From the NCBI RefSeq assembly GCF_015832195.1, contig NC_052018.1:34686115-34750114 (forward strand): a stretch of DNA of 64,000 nt, read 5' to 3'. This document shows, piece after piece, positions 24,101 through 37,780 of the stretch; positions within the stretch are counted from its first letter, which is position 1, and each line of letters starts with the position of its first letter. The stretch is from Motacilla alba alba. Lineage: Eukaryota; Chordata; Aves; Passeriformes; Motacillidae. A model generated the notes under the pieces. That model searched no databases, was not told where the DNA came from, and was given only the letters and a program-made list of their open reading frames with translations. The position numbers and the translations under genes were made by a program.

Positions 24101-27100
24101 ATATAGGCCAGCTGCAGAAGCTCAGACTCTTGTGGGGACAAATACTTAGAACACAACTTTGACACAAAGGACAAATACTTCAACATAAAGAAGCATTAAG
24201 GAGCACTCATTGAGGTTTTAAGCATAATCTTTAAGACTGAAAATTAATTAGTAATTAATATATGTTATGGATATTAATATATTTGTTAATATAAAATACA
24301 TATTTGTTTTATAAACAAAGTCTGAGACCTTGCTGACACCCATGATGCAACCAGTCAGAGGAATAAAAGTTTCAATTTCAGTCAGGAATTACATACCTGG
24401 AATAACAGAAGATGTGCTACACAAACATTCTAGTACAAGCATACTATGGAAATCACCTTTTAGCCTCACACACACAAAGCCAGAACACCAAACAAAGGGG
24501 GAAAGGCCCCATGGTCCAAGAATTCTGCCTGCTTTCTTCCCCAGTACAGCTACCACAGCTTTTTAAAGCATCTTCACTATAGGAAAAGTATTAGATATCA
24601 AGCATGGAATCTTCTCCCTGTCCAAAGTCGTAAGAAGCTCAGTCTTGAACCTCTTTTGTACAGAATTTACTCACTTTGAATATAAAAGAATCCATCTCAG
24701 GCAATAACACAAGTTCATCAAAGTAGAGGAAAGATGAGAAATCACAGCTTTAATGATCTTTTCTCTCACCCATAGAACTCACTTCCAACCCTCTTTCCAC
24801 ACAAGTTCTGCTCCACAACTAGCTCAACAAAAATATGCATTTTTCTGCTCAAATACAAGAATTAAGCATTTCTGCTTAAGCAGATAGGAAACACCACGTA
24901 ATTCTGGAGCTAAATGTGCTACTTCTCTCTTTTATTGATTTACTGGAAGTAAGAGCTGAGTCACAAATCATTATTGCAGCGCCTTTTTTGCATACTTCTT
25001 AACAGTTTAAGGTATGAAAAAATCCATTTGCATTTGGTGGACACCAACCAATGGTTATAAGATTAAAATATAACAGCAGTTGTCTTGAAGAAATGCTATT
25101 TCCCATCCTATTGAAATATGGCTTCTTAAATGCCAAACTCTAGGGGAAGAAGAGACATGGAAAAAACCCTGCCAACATTATAAATAGGTTTTTACCAATA
25201 ACTTTGCATGAAAAGGAACTTTTATCCCGCGTGGCAAATCTCAGACCTCATTCTACAAGACATTTCCTTTAGCACTTCCAACCTGGAAACCTTAACCAAA
25301 ATACACATTAATTTAGAGACAAAACTGGAACCACCAGCCAATCTTCTGGCCTCCAAAGCATTTATTCAATTTCCTCTAAGGGAATTGTTCTCTCCATCCA
25401 TGCAAGCATTAAAGTGACAGTTCTCTTGCATCTTGGCTCTTGCTGCAAACAACAAAGAAATTTTAAAGGCATTATAGAGTTGCAAGATTATTGCTTAGAA
25501 GGGTAACAGTCAATAAAGTCTGCTTAAATTACTATTGTCAATTGCCTATTGACATTAGGCACATTCACAGCCTGATACCAGGATTCCAGCTGTGCCCTGT
25601 GATTTTCTTTTCAATGAAAGTGACCAACCTCTAACATTACCTGTTGCCTGTATCCATTCATAACTATTATCACTTGGGAATTCACTGGAATATCAGCAAC
25701 AGGATCAACTGCAGCTTTTAGGTAGAGGGTACAGCTACACTAGAAACACAAGGATTTCACATTTGCCACACTAGCACTGGGCCATTTACTGTGATCTCCA
25801 CACTACAGCAATTTCTAATCCTAATCAGCCTTTACATGCTGATCTTACACTAGAAACACAAGGATTTCACATTTGCCACACTAGCACTGGGCCATTTACT
25901 GTGATCTCCACACTACAGCAATTTCTAATCCTAATCAGCCTTTACATGCTGATCTTACACTCCAAACACATCTGGCAGAAAGTGGTAATCAGCTGAGGCA
26001 GGGTACCTGAGCTCTTTCAGTTGCCATGCTGCAGTCTGAGAAGAATTCTATCCCCAAATTATCTCCTTTCCTCAGAAAACCATCTGTTTTTAATAAACTT
26101 GTAGAAGTGAAACTATCACTACACTATCAACTGTGCCCAGAACAGCAATTTGTAAGCCACTAAAAAGCTGAACGAGACTGAAAATATATTGCAAGAAGCC
26201 TGATGTTCCAGCTCCAATACTTAGTTGCTACATTGTGGGAATACATTAACAAAACAAAACAAAAAAATGGGTGGGGATGAGACAATGTGCAAACAACTTC
26301 AGTGACATCGTAATTAGCTACAGCCTTTGTGCTGGAAAGAGATCACTTGACTAGGCAGCCTCAGAAGCTGACACATCTGACTCAATATCCCGACCATGGT
26401 CCATGCTTTTACTGCTCCCTCAGCAAGATTATTCTGAGTCCAATTTTTTCATCAGTGGATACCGCATAATGACACAACCATAAATTATAACTAGAAATGA
26501 AATGCCCACAACCATGCAGGCAGCCCTGTAGAAAACATGAACACACCTGGAGGAAAAAGAAACCAAGTGTAATGCAAACCTCTGCACAAGCCAGTGCAAC
26601 AGCATGACCTCCTGGAAGCACACTGAAGCAGCTCCAGCCAAGCAGCAAGTACTTTCTAACACGGCTGCTATCATTCCAATCCATTGTCTTGTATCTGTGT
26701 ATCTACCAGAAGAGTTCATAAAACCAGATGGCTGCCTCATATGTGAATGCCGTGCCTTGTCTTTTTAACAAAATGACTGGTATCCTTCACAGTTAAGCAC
26801 AGCTTTACCCTCTCCTTGCTAAGAAAAACAAAAAAAACAAGGTAAAATATGAAACTGCTCAATTCCTTTATGTCCATTCCCTTGTACTACATCAGTTAAA
26901 CAATATTCCTTTTCTTCTGCCACACAGGTGAGTTAAAATCTCAAAAATCTTGAAAACACTGAGGTCTACTTCCAACAGACTTGACTCTAACATGAGCTGG
27001 TAGTCTTTCACATACTGCAGATTTCTTGATGTCGCAAACACCCCCAAAATGTTAAATTCAATGGAGCATCCACCTGAGAGATAGAAGATGCAATAAGGAC

Positions 27101-30100
27101 TACTAACATTTAAAAAAAAAAAAACAAAAAAAAAAACTGACAGTACTAAGTTGCTATCAGCAGTTTGAAGTCACCAATGCCTCTGGATGATGCATTTGCC
27201 ACTGGCAGTAGAAGTCTCCTATCAAGATACTGATGAGTGAGGAACTTGGAATCCATCACACAGGCTCACATCCAGGCAGCGAAGCTTTGTGCAGAGTCAG
27301 ATCTCTAGACTGGAACACCCAGAAGTGTCAATTTAACTCTTTAGCATGATAAGGAGCATGATATCTGAAAGGTAGTTTCTCATAATACTCTCTAAGCAAT
27401 TTCCAGCTTTCTGATGAACAAGGAGCAGCTCTTTAAACTCACCTATTACAAACATAGCAAACCTTGCCTGTTAACACTCTCGCTATTCACCACCAACAAA
27501 GCAATCTGAAGTTCAAATCAACTTTGCAAAACCAGAAAAACTCTAATGCCCAGGCTTTCACTGTCATTTCATAGAATGAAAGATCAGATCAGAAATTTGC
27601 AGGTAAGGCTCACATATGAAAATGCCATTGTTTCACTTGCCAGCCACAAAACATCACTCCTAATAAAATGTAGATGTTTTCAAAACACTGGCACACTAAA
27701 TATGGTGAATTGCTTCCAGCTTGATTTCCCTTAGCAGAATGTACATTCTCCTATAAATACATTTAGATGAAGCTATAAAACTTAGATTAGGAGCTACAAG
27801 TACAATAAACATACTATGGATTCCAGAGTCACACAACAGGATCCAGACCCAAGTCCCCACTTGAAAAGGTTGGATTTGAAAACTCCAGGGCTGCTAAAGG
27901 ACTGATACAATGATAAGTCAAAGTTTTCATCTATATTTGACCTTTGTATATATATAATGAGAAACAGCAGCCCTCAGAGGCAGGAAACAGGCCAGCTGGC
28001 TTGCCCCTTTCATACAAGCCCTACACATCCGGAAGCAAGAAGTGAAAGGAAGAGTCCTGTGAAAAGCAGTTTGAACTCCCACTGAAGTGCATCTAGGTCA
28101 GCTCTTCAATCATGTTAGAGACGTGCCCCTCACAGTGCCGTCCTGCACTGTGGCAGGATCACCCATCACTGCCTTGCTCTCAGGACCTACCCCTACACTG
28201 GTAAACCTGCATGCATTTAAACAATGTGGGCGACAAGTCAGCATGTTTTATTCACGCTTCAAGCAGTCATGTCTTTCTCTCACTTCTGCAGAAGAACATT
28301 TTAGAACATTCTGTAAAGTATCAGAGTGATTTAAGATATATAACAAAACTACGCCAGAGGCACCAGGAGCCTGCCAGGCTCTGCAGGCTTACCCCTGACC
28401 ATCTGCTATGGAAGCACCTGCTGCCATCATGTCATCTGCTCTCGTGCAAAGCCAAGAGTCACTTTGAAGTGATGCACTGTACTGTCAGCAGTCAAGCCAC
28501 AGCCTTGTATCACTTCTTAGGACAGAAAAGTTTAAGACACTTCCTTGAAAAGACGTGTCCTTTCGTCCTTTAATGCATGGTAGAACAATCTTAGCTCAAG
28601 TGGACACCAAACTCTCCAATCTACCTTTACTAGTGTTTTGCATCTCAGCCATAACCTATTCCCCTAAACACTTAAAAACAATGAGCAAAGAATGCTGTTT
28701 TCTTTTTTATTCCTTCTTTGAGCCAGTCAAAGCACATGGCTCAACTGTTTTGTCAGAACTCTGTGGCCCAATTGCAACACAGGAGTTCCTGCCAATTTGC
28801 TTTTTACCTGTGGTAATTCTGCATATTGGCTTACAACCAAAAGGAGTTGATTGCCACAAATCAGACCTAAGCTGCACACATGTCCTGTAGCAACCTGCAG
28901 TTCTCAGTACATGTGAGAGGAAGGGTTTGGTGGTCTCCATGCACGATCAAGTCTATCTACTCACAAAATGCCCTCTACAAAAAACATCATAAGACATTTG
29001 AATTTTATCAATAGCTAGAAAAAAAACAGACTCTAGGAAAGGCAACATGCTGCCTCTGCTCAGATGGCCAGAGTAAAAATATTAGCATAACATCAGGGCC
29101 TTTTAGCATCCAATCCCTTTCATTAAACTAAGTTAAGATACAGATATAATCTACAACAAAGCACGAGATCACATTATCCTGGGCAGAAAAGAGACACAGA
29201 AAGGTATTTAGACTTGGCTGGTCCAGAAGTCAGTGATAATACTGTGCACTGTCATTTCCTGTGCCTACAACTAAGCCATGATGCCCAGTGAATGCCCCAT
29301 TTGCCAGAAAACACTCTTCTAGTATTCCACCTACATTCATTTCAAGGTTGATGTCCAACATCCCTTGTGATGCTAGTGCAGATAGATGATATACTATATT
29401 CCCTCTCTTAGTGAACTACAGCTCTCAACTGCTTAAGTAAATGTGTTTCACAACCTAAAGAGAAGATTTTATGAGCACAAACAAAACATGTTTTGTATTG
29501 ATTTCCAGTATTTTCAGCCAGCTCTGAAGAAAACATGATCAAAATAGCAAGATTAAAAGCATTAAAAACTGTTTTAAGGGTCCAGCATATGGTTTGCAAG
29601 ATTCCAGAAAAAGCAGACCTTACCAAAGTGACAAGCTAACCTCTGCCAAGTATTCCAATTGCCTTCCACCAATTGCCAACATCTGGTTTATTCAGCTTAA
29701 TTTAAGCCACCACTTCTCATCCAAGCAAAATTTTGGATGGAAGGAAAATCAAGCAGTCTTGCTGAATCTGATGGGGCGGGATACTTTAATATCAGCTCAC
29801 CAGTGAGGCTTCACACTGCAATCTTGCTAATACTGCTGATTCAAAGGAACAGAAGTACTGCTGCAAACCCTGCGCTACAGATCACTGCCTGCAAGGCTAC
29901 TGGAAAGACTTCTATCTTCTCATTTCGTCTGAGTTCAGGGTTCAGTCCTATGCGAGATGACCCATCCTTTTCTTTATGTCTCCTGCAATGAGATCCAGAC
30001 CCTGATTTCCTGCTTGTTTTACTCCTTGCTTTTTTGTTTTCACGGTATTTGAAACCACTCTCTCCAAACCAGCCAGAACACTATTACTAATCTGCATGCC

Positions 30101-33100
30101 ATGTGTGGAAGCTTGGAGATGCAAGGTTTATCACTCATTAGCGAGGCTCCTGTATTTACCCAAGGCACACAACAGAACTTGTGTTTTTCCACCCTTAGCA
30201 GCATCCAGATCTGTGCTCCAAAGAAGGAACAGGGATAACAGTAACTTAAGGATACTGTTTCATACTGTTTGGACTGACCTTTAGGCTATGTTAAGGCTAA
30301 GGGAAGGGATATAATGTCATCGCTCCAACCTCAGTTTTTCCCCATCCTCAGAAACACTGGAGCCAGCTCAGCTCCTTCAGCAATACTCTATGCCCACAGC
30401 TGACTGAGGAAGGTCTATCCCTTTGTTTTCTTCAGTGGCAGGGAGTGAACTCAATGCACATGGCAAGGTTTTAGCAGCACTGGGAAATGCTGCAGCTGTG
30501 ACTTCTGAGAACAGGGGTCTCTTCCAGAGGTTGCAGAGCACATCTGCTCCGCCACCATGGAGTGCTCCACCTCTAACCTTGATGTTCTCTCTGTCATGTC
30601 TTTTTCCCATTTCTTCTGTCTGTCAAGTATTTTCTGCTTTTTCTTAAGTTTGTTTTCCTTGAGGTGCCACAAACTTTGTGGATGGGCTCAGCTGCGTATT
30701 GCAGCAGATCCACCGTGGAGCTGGCTGCATCTGGCACAGGGCACGTCCTGCTCTCTTCTCATGGATGCCAGCCCTGCAGCCAACAACTTGTCATGGGCAC
30801 CCAGCTCTGGGGGAAGGTAAGCAGGGCGGGAAGAGCAAAGTAGTCTCAAGAATCTTGAGCAGCAATTGGAAAATGCTAAAAGCAGTGTGCCTCTACTACA
30901 CTATTTCTTCAAAAGTGAGAGCTGCGAGAGCAGGAAATTCTCCTCTTTGGCTACCACTTCTCAGTCCAGCACAAAGCAGAGAAAATGAGTAGCCTTCAAA
31001 ACACTTTATGACCTTCAGATTTATGCTGTCATCTACTTATAAGCACTTCAGAGGATCCTTCACATGGCAGAGACGCAGAAGCATGGGCTGACCATACCTA
31101 CAGAGCATTTTCTTGGAGACTTCACAGAATTCCTCACTAGTGTGACAGGGCCATGTAAATCATGCACAGAAGATAAAGGGTTTAAGAGTGAGGCTGGGAA
31201 ATCAGACAGATGAAATCAAAACACAGAAAATCAATCAAACCTGCAGATTTTTGTTGTTGTCATTTAGAAGATGTTCAATTGTTGCCAAGATCTAAGGGAG
31301 CAACACTGTGAGACTTCTATGAAACACAATCAACTACTAAATAGGAGCGATTAAAACCATTCTCTGGTCACTGCCATCCTGAGCATCTCATTAAAAGCTA
31401 CTCCATTATCAAGGTCTACAGTGGAAGTTAGTACAACAGAAAGACCTGACTTGTCCCAGAATTTGTCATCCATGACCCTGACAAAAGATGTTTAACAGAA
31501 GGATCTTGCTTACTCTTGAGAAAGACTAAGAATACCTGCCTCAGGACTAGTCAATCTTTATCAAGTTACACTGCTTACATTTAAAAAAAGTTTAATATTA
31601 CAGTGTCTACTCATTTTCCTGTTCCCTCATCTTCCCTCTTCCTTTCCTTAGGCATTGCACCATAAGACAACTTACACACAAAACAGCTGAAATGCAGAGG
31701 ATCAAGTAATCCTGCCCATATTTCAACACTTGGATCTTAACATGAATTCAAACTTCTACCCTGATTCAAATACATTTTGAAGAATTGGCCAAGTCTTAGC
31801 TTGATTAGAGCAGCCTTCTCTTGGTATTACACATGCCTTAAAAACAGTATGGGGCTGGGGGAGGAATTGAAAGTTAATGCCACTTAAATTCTCAAGAACA
31901 ACTAATCTAAAAAGCATTCTTATTACCTCACCTTACCCATGACAGACATTTATTTCTACTCCTATTCAGAGATCTACATGCCTACAAATGAAGTGTGTCC
32001 TCAACACCCTTTTGGGAAAGGGCATGGTAGAAGCCCACAGAAACAGCCATTCAACACAAAAACTGATGATGAGTCCTTACACACAGTAAAAGTGCTAATC
32101 CAACATCCAATAAAGAAGTAAAGTAAATAACTACTTGCTTGGATGTTTTTCTTTTCAGGTGTGAGAGAAATTCATTAGAGTGTGAGAGGAGTTCACGCTA
32201 TAAAATCCACACCAGCTATGACAACAAAAACTGAGACACAGTATTCCAGCTGATCTTCAGTGGTAACATTTAAACAAAGTCACTTCTGTGACGCACAGAA
32301 ACTGTGACAAATTACTGCAATACAAGATACAGTGAGACGTAAAAGCAATTTCATTAGTAAAATGTGAAGGATAAGCCCAGTGTGTACAGGGACTCCATTC
32401 TTGGCAATTTTCTTGAAGATATTCCCACAGCTGTAGAGCCCAAGTGAAACCTGGACTGCAGAGCAATGCAGTACATCTGCACTACTCCCACTAGGAGAGG
32501 GCCACAAGTGCCAACAGTCTTGGAACACTCCCCAGATCACTTCAACTGCAAGCAACTTCTGAAATATACACATCCTAGTTAACCTTCTCCTTTAACCCAC
32601 TGAGTCAACAGACACTGAACTCTAGGGACTCAAGGGAGCTCCACTGATCCCCAACTTTTCCCACAAAGCAGAGAAAGGTGTATTTCCCAGAAGTAAGACA
32701 GAGGCTTCTAAGGCTAACCTGTGGGACTCAGCAACATCATATTTACTGAGCCTAGGCAAAAAAAAGTTTAATACATTGCTTTTGGTCAACAGACACTTCT
32801 ATTTCAACACTAAAGAGCTAAGCAATTCAAACTTGTTAGGCCAACACCAGAGACTGCAGAAGAAAGGTAGAACACAGCAGGAAAGAAGTGTCTGCACAAG
32901 CAAAATACTGACACCAGCCCTGCAGTTCAGTTACCATCAGGAATTAAACTAGAAACTTCTTTTTTAGAGCCTCTGCTTGCCAGGTACACACAAGTATGCA
33001 AAATTAGACTTGGGATGAAAATAAGTTCCAGCAGATACACAGCTCATCTTCACAGCCACAGAAAATCAAATCCTGATATTCATCTGCTTTGTTTTGACTT

Positions 33101-36100
33101 TTCACAAACATCTCTCAGCTCTCAATCAGGCTTCTGAGAAGGTCCTCTACCTTATGAGAATTATTTTGAAGAAGTAAGGAGACACATGTGGTCTTTTCAG
33201 AATAGACACTGCAGAACTTCCTCATGTTGCAAAGCAATTCACTCAGCAAAATAAGTTAAGGAAAATCCCAGCCATTTCTATCATTTTCACAAACAGGAAC
33301 TTGTTACAACCACCTGCAGATGCAACAATCTCACAGTTCCCAATTCACTTCTCTAAATGAAAGCTTGAGGGTCTGTTTCTGAGTGAGATCCTATAAAAAG
33401 AGCCGAATTGAGATCTACCCACATTTCCCTCATCTATCATGTGTTTTCACATTTGGAAGTCATGTTATTTCCCTTCTGCAAAAGCATCTCCCTGTTGATA
33501 CCACCAGAGACACTCCCATTTGAGGCTGGAAGCAGCCTTTTACTTGGCCCACACAATTAAACCCTCAGTGAAGCCTTAACACATCTTTCAGAACAGTTCT
33601 AAGAATCAAACTCCTATGCTGTGCACAAGTATTGCCTTACCACTTGAATTATCAGCTTATATATCCATAATGTAGCCTATATGCCTCATTCACCCACGGC
33701 AATGGCCCTTCCCACTGCATCAAAATAAAGTTGCCAACTCCCCATTTCTTCACAGGAATAATAATTTAGCTAACAAACATTGTTTAGCTGAGGGATATGA
33801 ATCCATATAATTGTGGTGGATGTTAGACAACTTTTGGATGACAGCAGTTTTGTAAGTAGAAAATGGTCAGAGCTCAACTGTCCCACATCATCAGAGCATC
33901 CTAGATTTACATTCCTTTTCCCACCACAGGGACTTGAGAAGCTCATTTAATGCCATCTGGCACTACTTCAAGCAGTAGTTGAAAATTCACTAGTAGGAGA
34001 TCTGGAGTTCAAGAAAATGGTAAATCCTGTTGATGAGCACAAGACAGCAACCAAATGATACTTTAGTGGTCCTTCACATGTCCAGCCTGTCCAGCCAAAA
34101 GACAGCAGCATCTATATTACAGTCTGGATATAAAAGTTATAGCAAGTACAGTAAACCACACAAAAGTAAACACTTAGCAGCTCAGCTTTTCTACACTGAA
34201 GACATTAATTCTGTTCTTTTCTCCCTTCCTTACACACCACCTTTTACCTTGTCACCTATGATCTCCCTATAACATTCCGGAATTATTATCTTCTGCAGAA
34301 AACATGTGAGAACAAGCATCATTGTATCCTATCCTTACAGGACTACTTAACCCATGTTAAATACTTGATCTCTCAATTTAATTTACAAAGCCCAGCTGCT
34401 AAGTAGGGGAAGTGGAAGAGAGGTTGTGTGACTTGACACCTGGCCACTAAGACACTAAATAAAATTATGGAGTTCCCTAAGGACACAGAACCCCAATGTC
34501 AATACCATAATTACAGCTCTTCATAACGCATCACTCCAACCATCACTCTCTGGAATCTCAATTTTTAATCATCTAAATCCTTCATACCCTGACATAAAAC
34601 TTATTGTAAGGCACTGGAAATTTTAACCTTTCATTCTTCACATCTTCAAATGCTACTTGTCCGACTTGAAATGCACCCAACCAATTAAACTCTGAACTGT
34701 TATTTACAGCTTATAAAATAGAAAAAAAAATAAGCAGGTGTATGTCCTTCCAGGAAATTATAACGTCTTTTCCTCTTATATGTGTGACATGCAGGTAGGT
34801 AAGAAATTCTGTGGAATTCTACTGGCTTCTGTCTTCAGTACTCCCACTTTCTTGAATAGTAATATTAGCACCAATATCCAAACACAAATCCTTTACAGTC
34901 CTTACTAGAACACTGGTAGATCACTTCTACCTCACTTTAATCCTGCCTATTCCAGATAGCACTTTTATTTATATATGTATATACACACAGAAACACAGAG
35001 ACACATAGACACAGCATGCTTTCAAATACATGAGCTATGTTTTTTTAAGCTAAAGCTTCTAGTAACAGACATGGTTTGTAGTGGACAATCCAGACACAGC
35101 CTAAAAAGTGTTTAAAAAGATTAAAAAGTGTTGACAGCTACCAAACAACAACATAGAAGAGACATCAATAACCAAGATGATTTTTTTAAATATACAAGAA
35201 AACATGACAAAATACAAGATATCAAGACTAATTATCTACTTAAACAACAGTTTAGACTCCAGTGAGTCTTCAGTCAATGCTGCTTACATCAGCATTTCTT
35301 GGACACATATGCAAGAGCATCTAGATATGCTGAAAGACCAGTCTACTGTTTGTCACTTGGAGGGTAAGATACAAAGTCATTAGAAGTGAAATCTGGAGTT
35401 ATTTTCCAGAAGTAATGCTACCCCCTTTTCACAAATACTGCATCATCAGAACTGTAATTACAAACACCTGCACCAGCATTACTTAGTAATGGCCAGCAGC
35501 CAAGAGACTGCCTGGTATAAAACCTGCTGATCTTTACTCAGATGTGCTTCTTACCATGTCCAAAAAAACCATAGGAAACCCACTTTGTTTTAGATATTAA
35601 CACCTGCTGTTATCTGCCAAGTTCAATGCTGGACAGAGATACTACTGGTAAACAAGGCCAATTAACATCACATGGCCAAATTCTTTCACCATTCTACTAC
35701 TTGGTGTCTCAAGCAGTGGCTGACAGTTGAAATGAAATTGTCAGGATGAAACATGACTAGCACATTGTTTTCCAGTAAATGTTTTGCCTCAACCTTGCTT
35801 CATGCCTTAACTAGCTAATGTCAGTCCAGAATACATCAAAAATCTGAGATAAAGCCAACAGCCACCTTCAATAAAACATTGACGCAAGCTACTGGACAGC
35901 TCACAAAGTTGCTGTCAGATATCTGGGACCTCAGCAACAGCCCTTAAACTCTCCAAAGGTTTTCCCAATCTACAGCTCAGTGTTATCCCAGTGCCTTGCC
36001 ATTTAAGAACGCCATCATCCAAACCTCTTCAGAAGTGGAGATGGCCCTGCTCATGCTTGGCCAGCTCTGGTAATATCATTTATGTATATCTCATCCTAGC

Positions 36101-36451
36101 TTAATCCTGAACCAAAGTAGGCAGTGACAAGTGCGTGTCCATTTTGCCCAGTGTCTGATTCTCTCCCTTCTTCCCAAGCCCCTGCTCCATAAGGCGCTCT
36201 TTCCACTGTCTTCCTGGATAAAAGGCAAGAGGTCATGAGGAAAAAAATGGCCGAAAGAGCAGTATTATGCAATAAGAGAAGAAATGCAATAATAACTCAT
36301 CCTCTCCTGGAGATTTCCCATCACCCTCGTGCTTTGCAAGCTGGATTAGAGCAAGCGTGACAGCCAGCCGGCTCAAAGGCCCACTAAAGTGCCCTGCGGA
36401 AAGGCTCCTCAGCCCCGGGCCTTCGCTGGGGAAACAAAAAGGGATGCTCAC
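18198..36451 (-). other. SNAP91: SNAP91 intron 1 (18.25 kb)
   Basis: The intron begins GTGAGC after exon 1 and ends CTACAG before exon 2. A very long first intron is usual for this gene family and often carries regulatory elements. I see only a perfect 110-bp tandem duplication (25736-25955), A-rich runs (for example 23915-23930 and 27112-27138) and an AT-rich stretch near 24240-24310. No open frame resembles a protein family and there is no other recognised element. Confidence 0.85.
25736..25955. repeat. Perfect 110-bp tandem duplication in intron 1
   Basis: Two 110-bp copies starting TACACTAGAAACACAAGG and ending GCTGATCT lie head to tail without any difference that I can see. The copies are unique sequence, not a known repeat family to me. 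Perfect identity implies a recent duplication or an assembly artefact. Confidence 0.95.
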
Positions 36452-36581
36452 AGTCCAGGTGCTTTTTCTTGGGCCCCATCACTTCATGCGTGGTGGCTTT
36501 GCAGACGGCTCTGGCTACGGCCGATCCCGTAACGCTGTACTGAGCAGCTGCGATGCGATCTGTCAGCGTCTGACCCGACAT
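36452..36581 (-). CDS. SNAP91: SNAP91 coding exon 1 (start codon, residues 1-43)
   Basis: It begins with ATG at 36581-36579 ([20 protein letters not shown]) and ends GAC T before a GTGAGC donor, so codon 44 (Tyr) is split after its first base. The exon holds the start of the ANTH fold and the basic phosphoinositide site: K28 and GPKKKH at 36-41. The start has A at -3 in the AAGATG context, a good initiation site. The same frame stays open upstream, but has no ATG, only GTG codons. That fixes this ATG as the start. The N-terminus matches mammalian AP180 as I recall it. Confidence 0.97.
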
Positions 36582-36844
36582 CTTCGAACGGCGCGCTGGC
36601 TGCTGCCTGCTCTGCAGGGGCGAAAGACACGGGAGGGGAGGCGGCGATGCCGGGTCTGTGGCCGGGGGGAGGCACGGCAGGGACGCGCACTGGCAGGGGC
36701 GCACGCACACGGGCACTCGCACACACAGCCCCGCCACACGCACAATGGTCCCTCGGGCAGCCCGGCCCCTCCCGAGGCGCAGCCCCCCCGCCCCGTTGTG
36801 TAAGCCTCTGCCTCGCTAGAAGCCGCCCGGGGCAGGAAGAAGGG

Positions 36845-36851
36845 TATTTTA
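36845..36851 (-). promoter_or_regulatory. TATA-like box in the SNAP91 promoter (weak)
   Basis: TAAAATA on the minus strand is the only AT-rich core motif close upstream of the start codon inside the island. If used, initiation would fall near 36815, giving a leader of about 235 nt. A chance match is quite possible. Confidence 0.25.
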
Positions 36852-37780
36852 GGCGTTGCGAGGAACAAATGAAGGGGAAATAATGACGGCAGCTGAAGGA
36901 GGCTGCACACAAATACGGTGCGAGCCCCGGGATGGGGGGAAGGCAGCCCTCCCGCACCTGCCTCGGCGGCGCCCGCCCCGCCAGCCGACCCGCGGAGGAG
37001 CCTCCGCCGCGCCCCGGCCCCGCTGCAGCGCCCGCGCCGCCGCCTCCCCGCCGGGAGATTATGGCACCGTTGCGCCATGTTCTGCCCTCCCGGTGCCTCC
37101 CCCACCGCCACCCCCGGCCCCGACAGGGACCCCCCCCGCCCCCGCGCCGGGAAGCGGGGCGCCGCTGGATGCGGCGGCGGCGGCGCCCGGCGCCATGCAG
37201 TATCCCGGCGCGGGGGGCAGCGGCATGGACCGAGCGCCAGCGGCCGACCTGTCAACGCGTCCTTCCCTCCCGTCCTCCTGCCGCCGCTCCGGGGAGGGCA
37301 CTGCCGGCCCCCGCCGCGACCGCTGCCCGGCCCGGCCCGCTGGCGAGGCGCCCCGCGGCGCAGCAGCCCCCCCCGGCCCCCCGGCCCCGGTAGCCCCAGG
37401 TGCCGGGCGGGCTGCTCCCTCCCGCCGCCGCCGCCGGGGATGCGCTGGGCGTCCACGCCCGGGAGCCGACGCTGCTATTTCCAGCCGGCGGCTTAATCCT
37501 CCCGCAGCCTAATCCCCGCGCTACTGCCGCAGCAGCGCCGCCCCCTACCCCGGTGCAGAGGGCGGGACGGAGCGGAGCCGAGCGGCGCTGCCGCCGCAGA
37601 TCGGTGGCCCGGCGCAGTCAGGTGACCCCGTTCCCCACCCGCATCCCGCTTCCCGGAGGTGGCGGCGGGCACGGCCGGAGCTGCTCCCACGCGGGGGCTG
37701 TCCCGGTGGGGATCCGCGACTCGGGGGAGCCGAAGCCGGTGATGCTTCCCCGGTCTGCATCATGGTCCTGTCGTGAGCGC

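Larger units (their letters stand above)
1997..36581 (-). other. SNAP91: SNAP91 (AP180) gene, 5' coding part, exons 1-12
   Basis: AP180 is a neuronal clathrin adaptor. Its N-terminal ANTH domain binds PI(4,5)P2 and the R-SNARE synaptobrevin/VAMP2. Its long disordered tail binds clathrin and the AP-2 ear and promotes coat assembly during synaptic vesicle recycling. Twelve minus-strand coding exons and one microexon join in phase and give 382-384 residues. The N-terminal 43 residues agree with mammalian AP180 as I know it, and differ from the paralogue PICALM at positions such as [12 protein letters not shown]. The lipid-binding lysines K28, K38, K39 and K40 and H41 are present in exon 1. DLF (about 327-329) and DLL (about 346-348) motifs follow the ANTH domain. 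The family protein is about 900 residues, so more than half of it, including the stop codon, lies beyond position 1. The assignment rests on remembered family sequence, not on an alignment run. Confidence 0.96.
36350..37780. promoter_or_regulatory. SNAP91: CpG island and promoter region of SNAP91
   Basis: GC content and CpG frequency rise abruptly here, against AT-rich flanks on both sides. The island covers coding exon 1, the 5' UTR and the upstream flank, as at many vertebrate TATA-less neuronal promoters. GC boxes include CCCGCCCC at 36787-36794 and GGGCGGG near 37562. On the minus strand there is no ATG between the start codon at 36581 and 37078, so a leader up to about 490 nt would contain no upstream AUG. 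A transcription start cannot be fixed from sequence. CpG-island promoters often fire divergently, so a plus-strand noncoding transcript is possible but not shown. Confidence 0.9.

Noticed and set aside
36741..36743. Upstream in-frame start giving a 54-residue N-terminal extension of SNAP91
   Set aside because: The codon is GTG, not ATG. Family members start at MSGQ, and the ATG at 36581 has a good context.
37190..37250. Possible REST/NRSF silencer element near GGCAGCGGCATGGACCGAGCGCC
   Set aside because: Only partial resemblance to the half-sites, with wrong spacing. It does not meet the consensus.
36563..37456. 297-codon minus-strand open frame overlapping SNAP91 exon 1
   Set aside because: Same GC-driven effect. 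It is out of frame with SNAP91 and has low-complexity Gly/Ala/Arg content.
36856..37512. 218-codon open frame on the plus strand in the CpG island (and overlapping frames of 192, 153 and 129 codons)
   Set aside because: Composition is Ala/Pro/Arg/Gly-rich in several frames at once, as expected from GC-rich DNA with few stops. There is no family motif.
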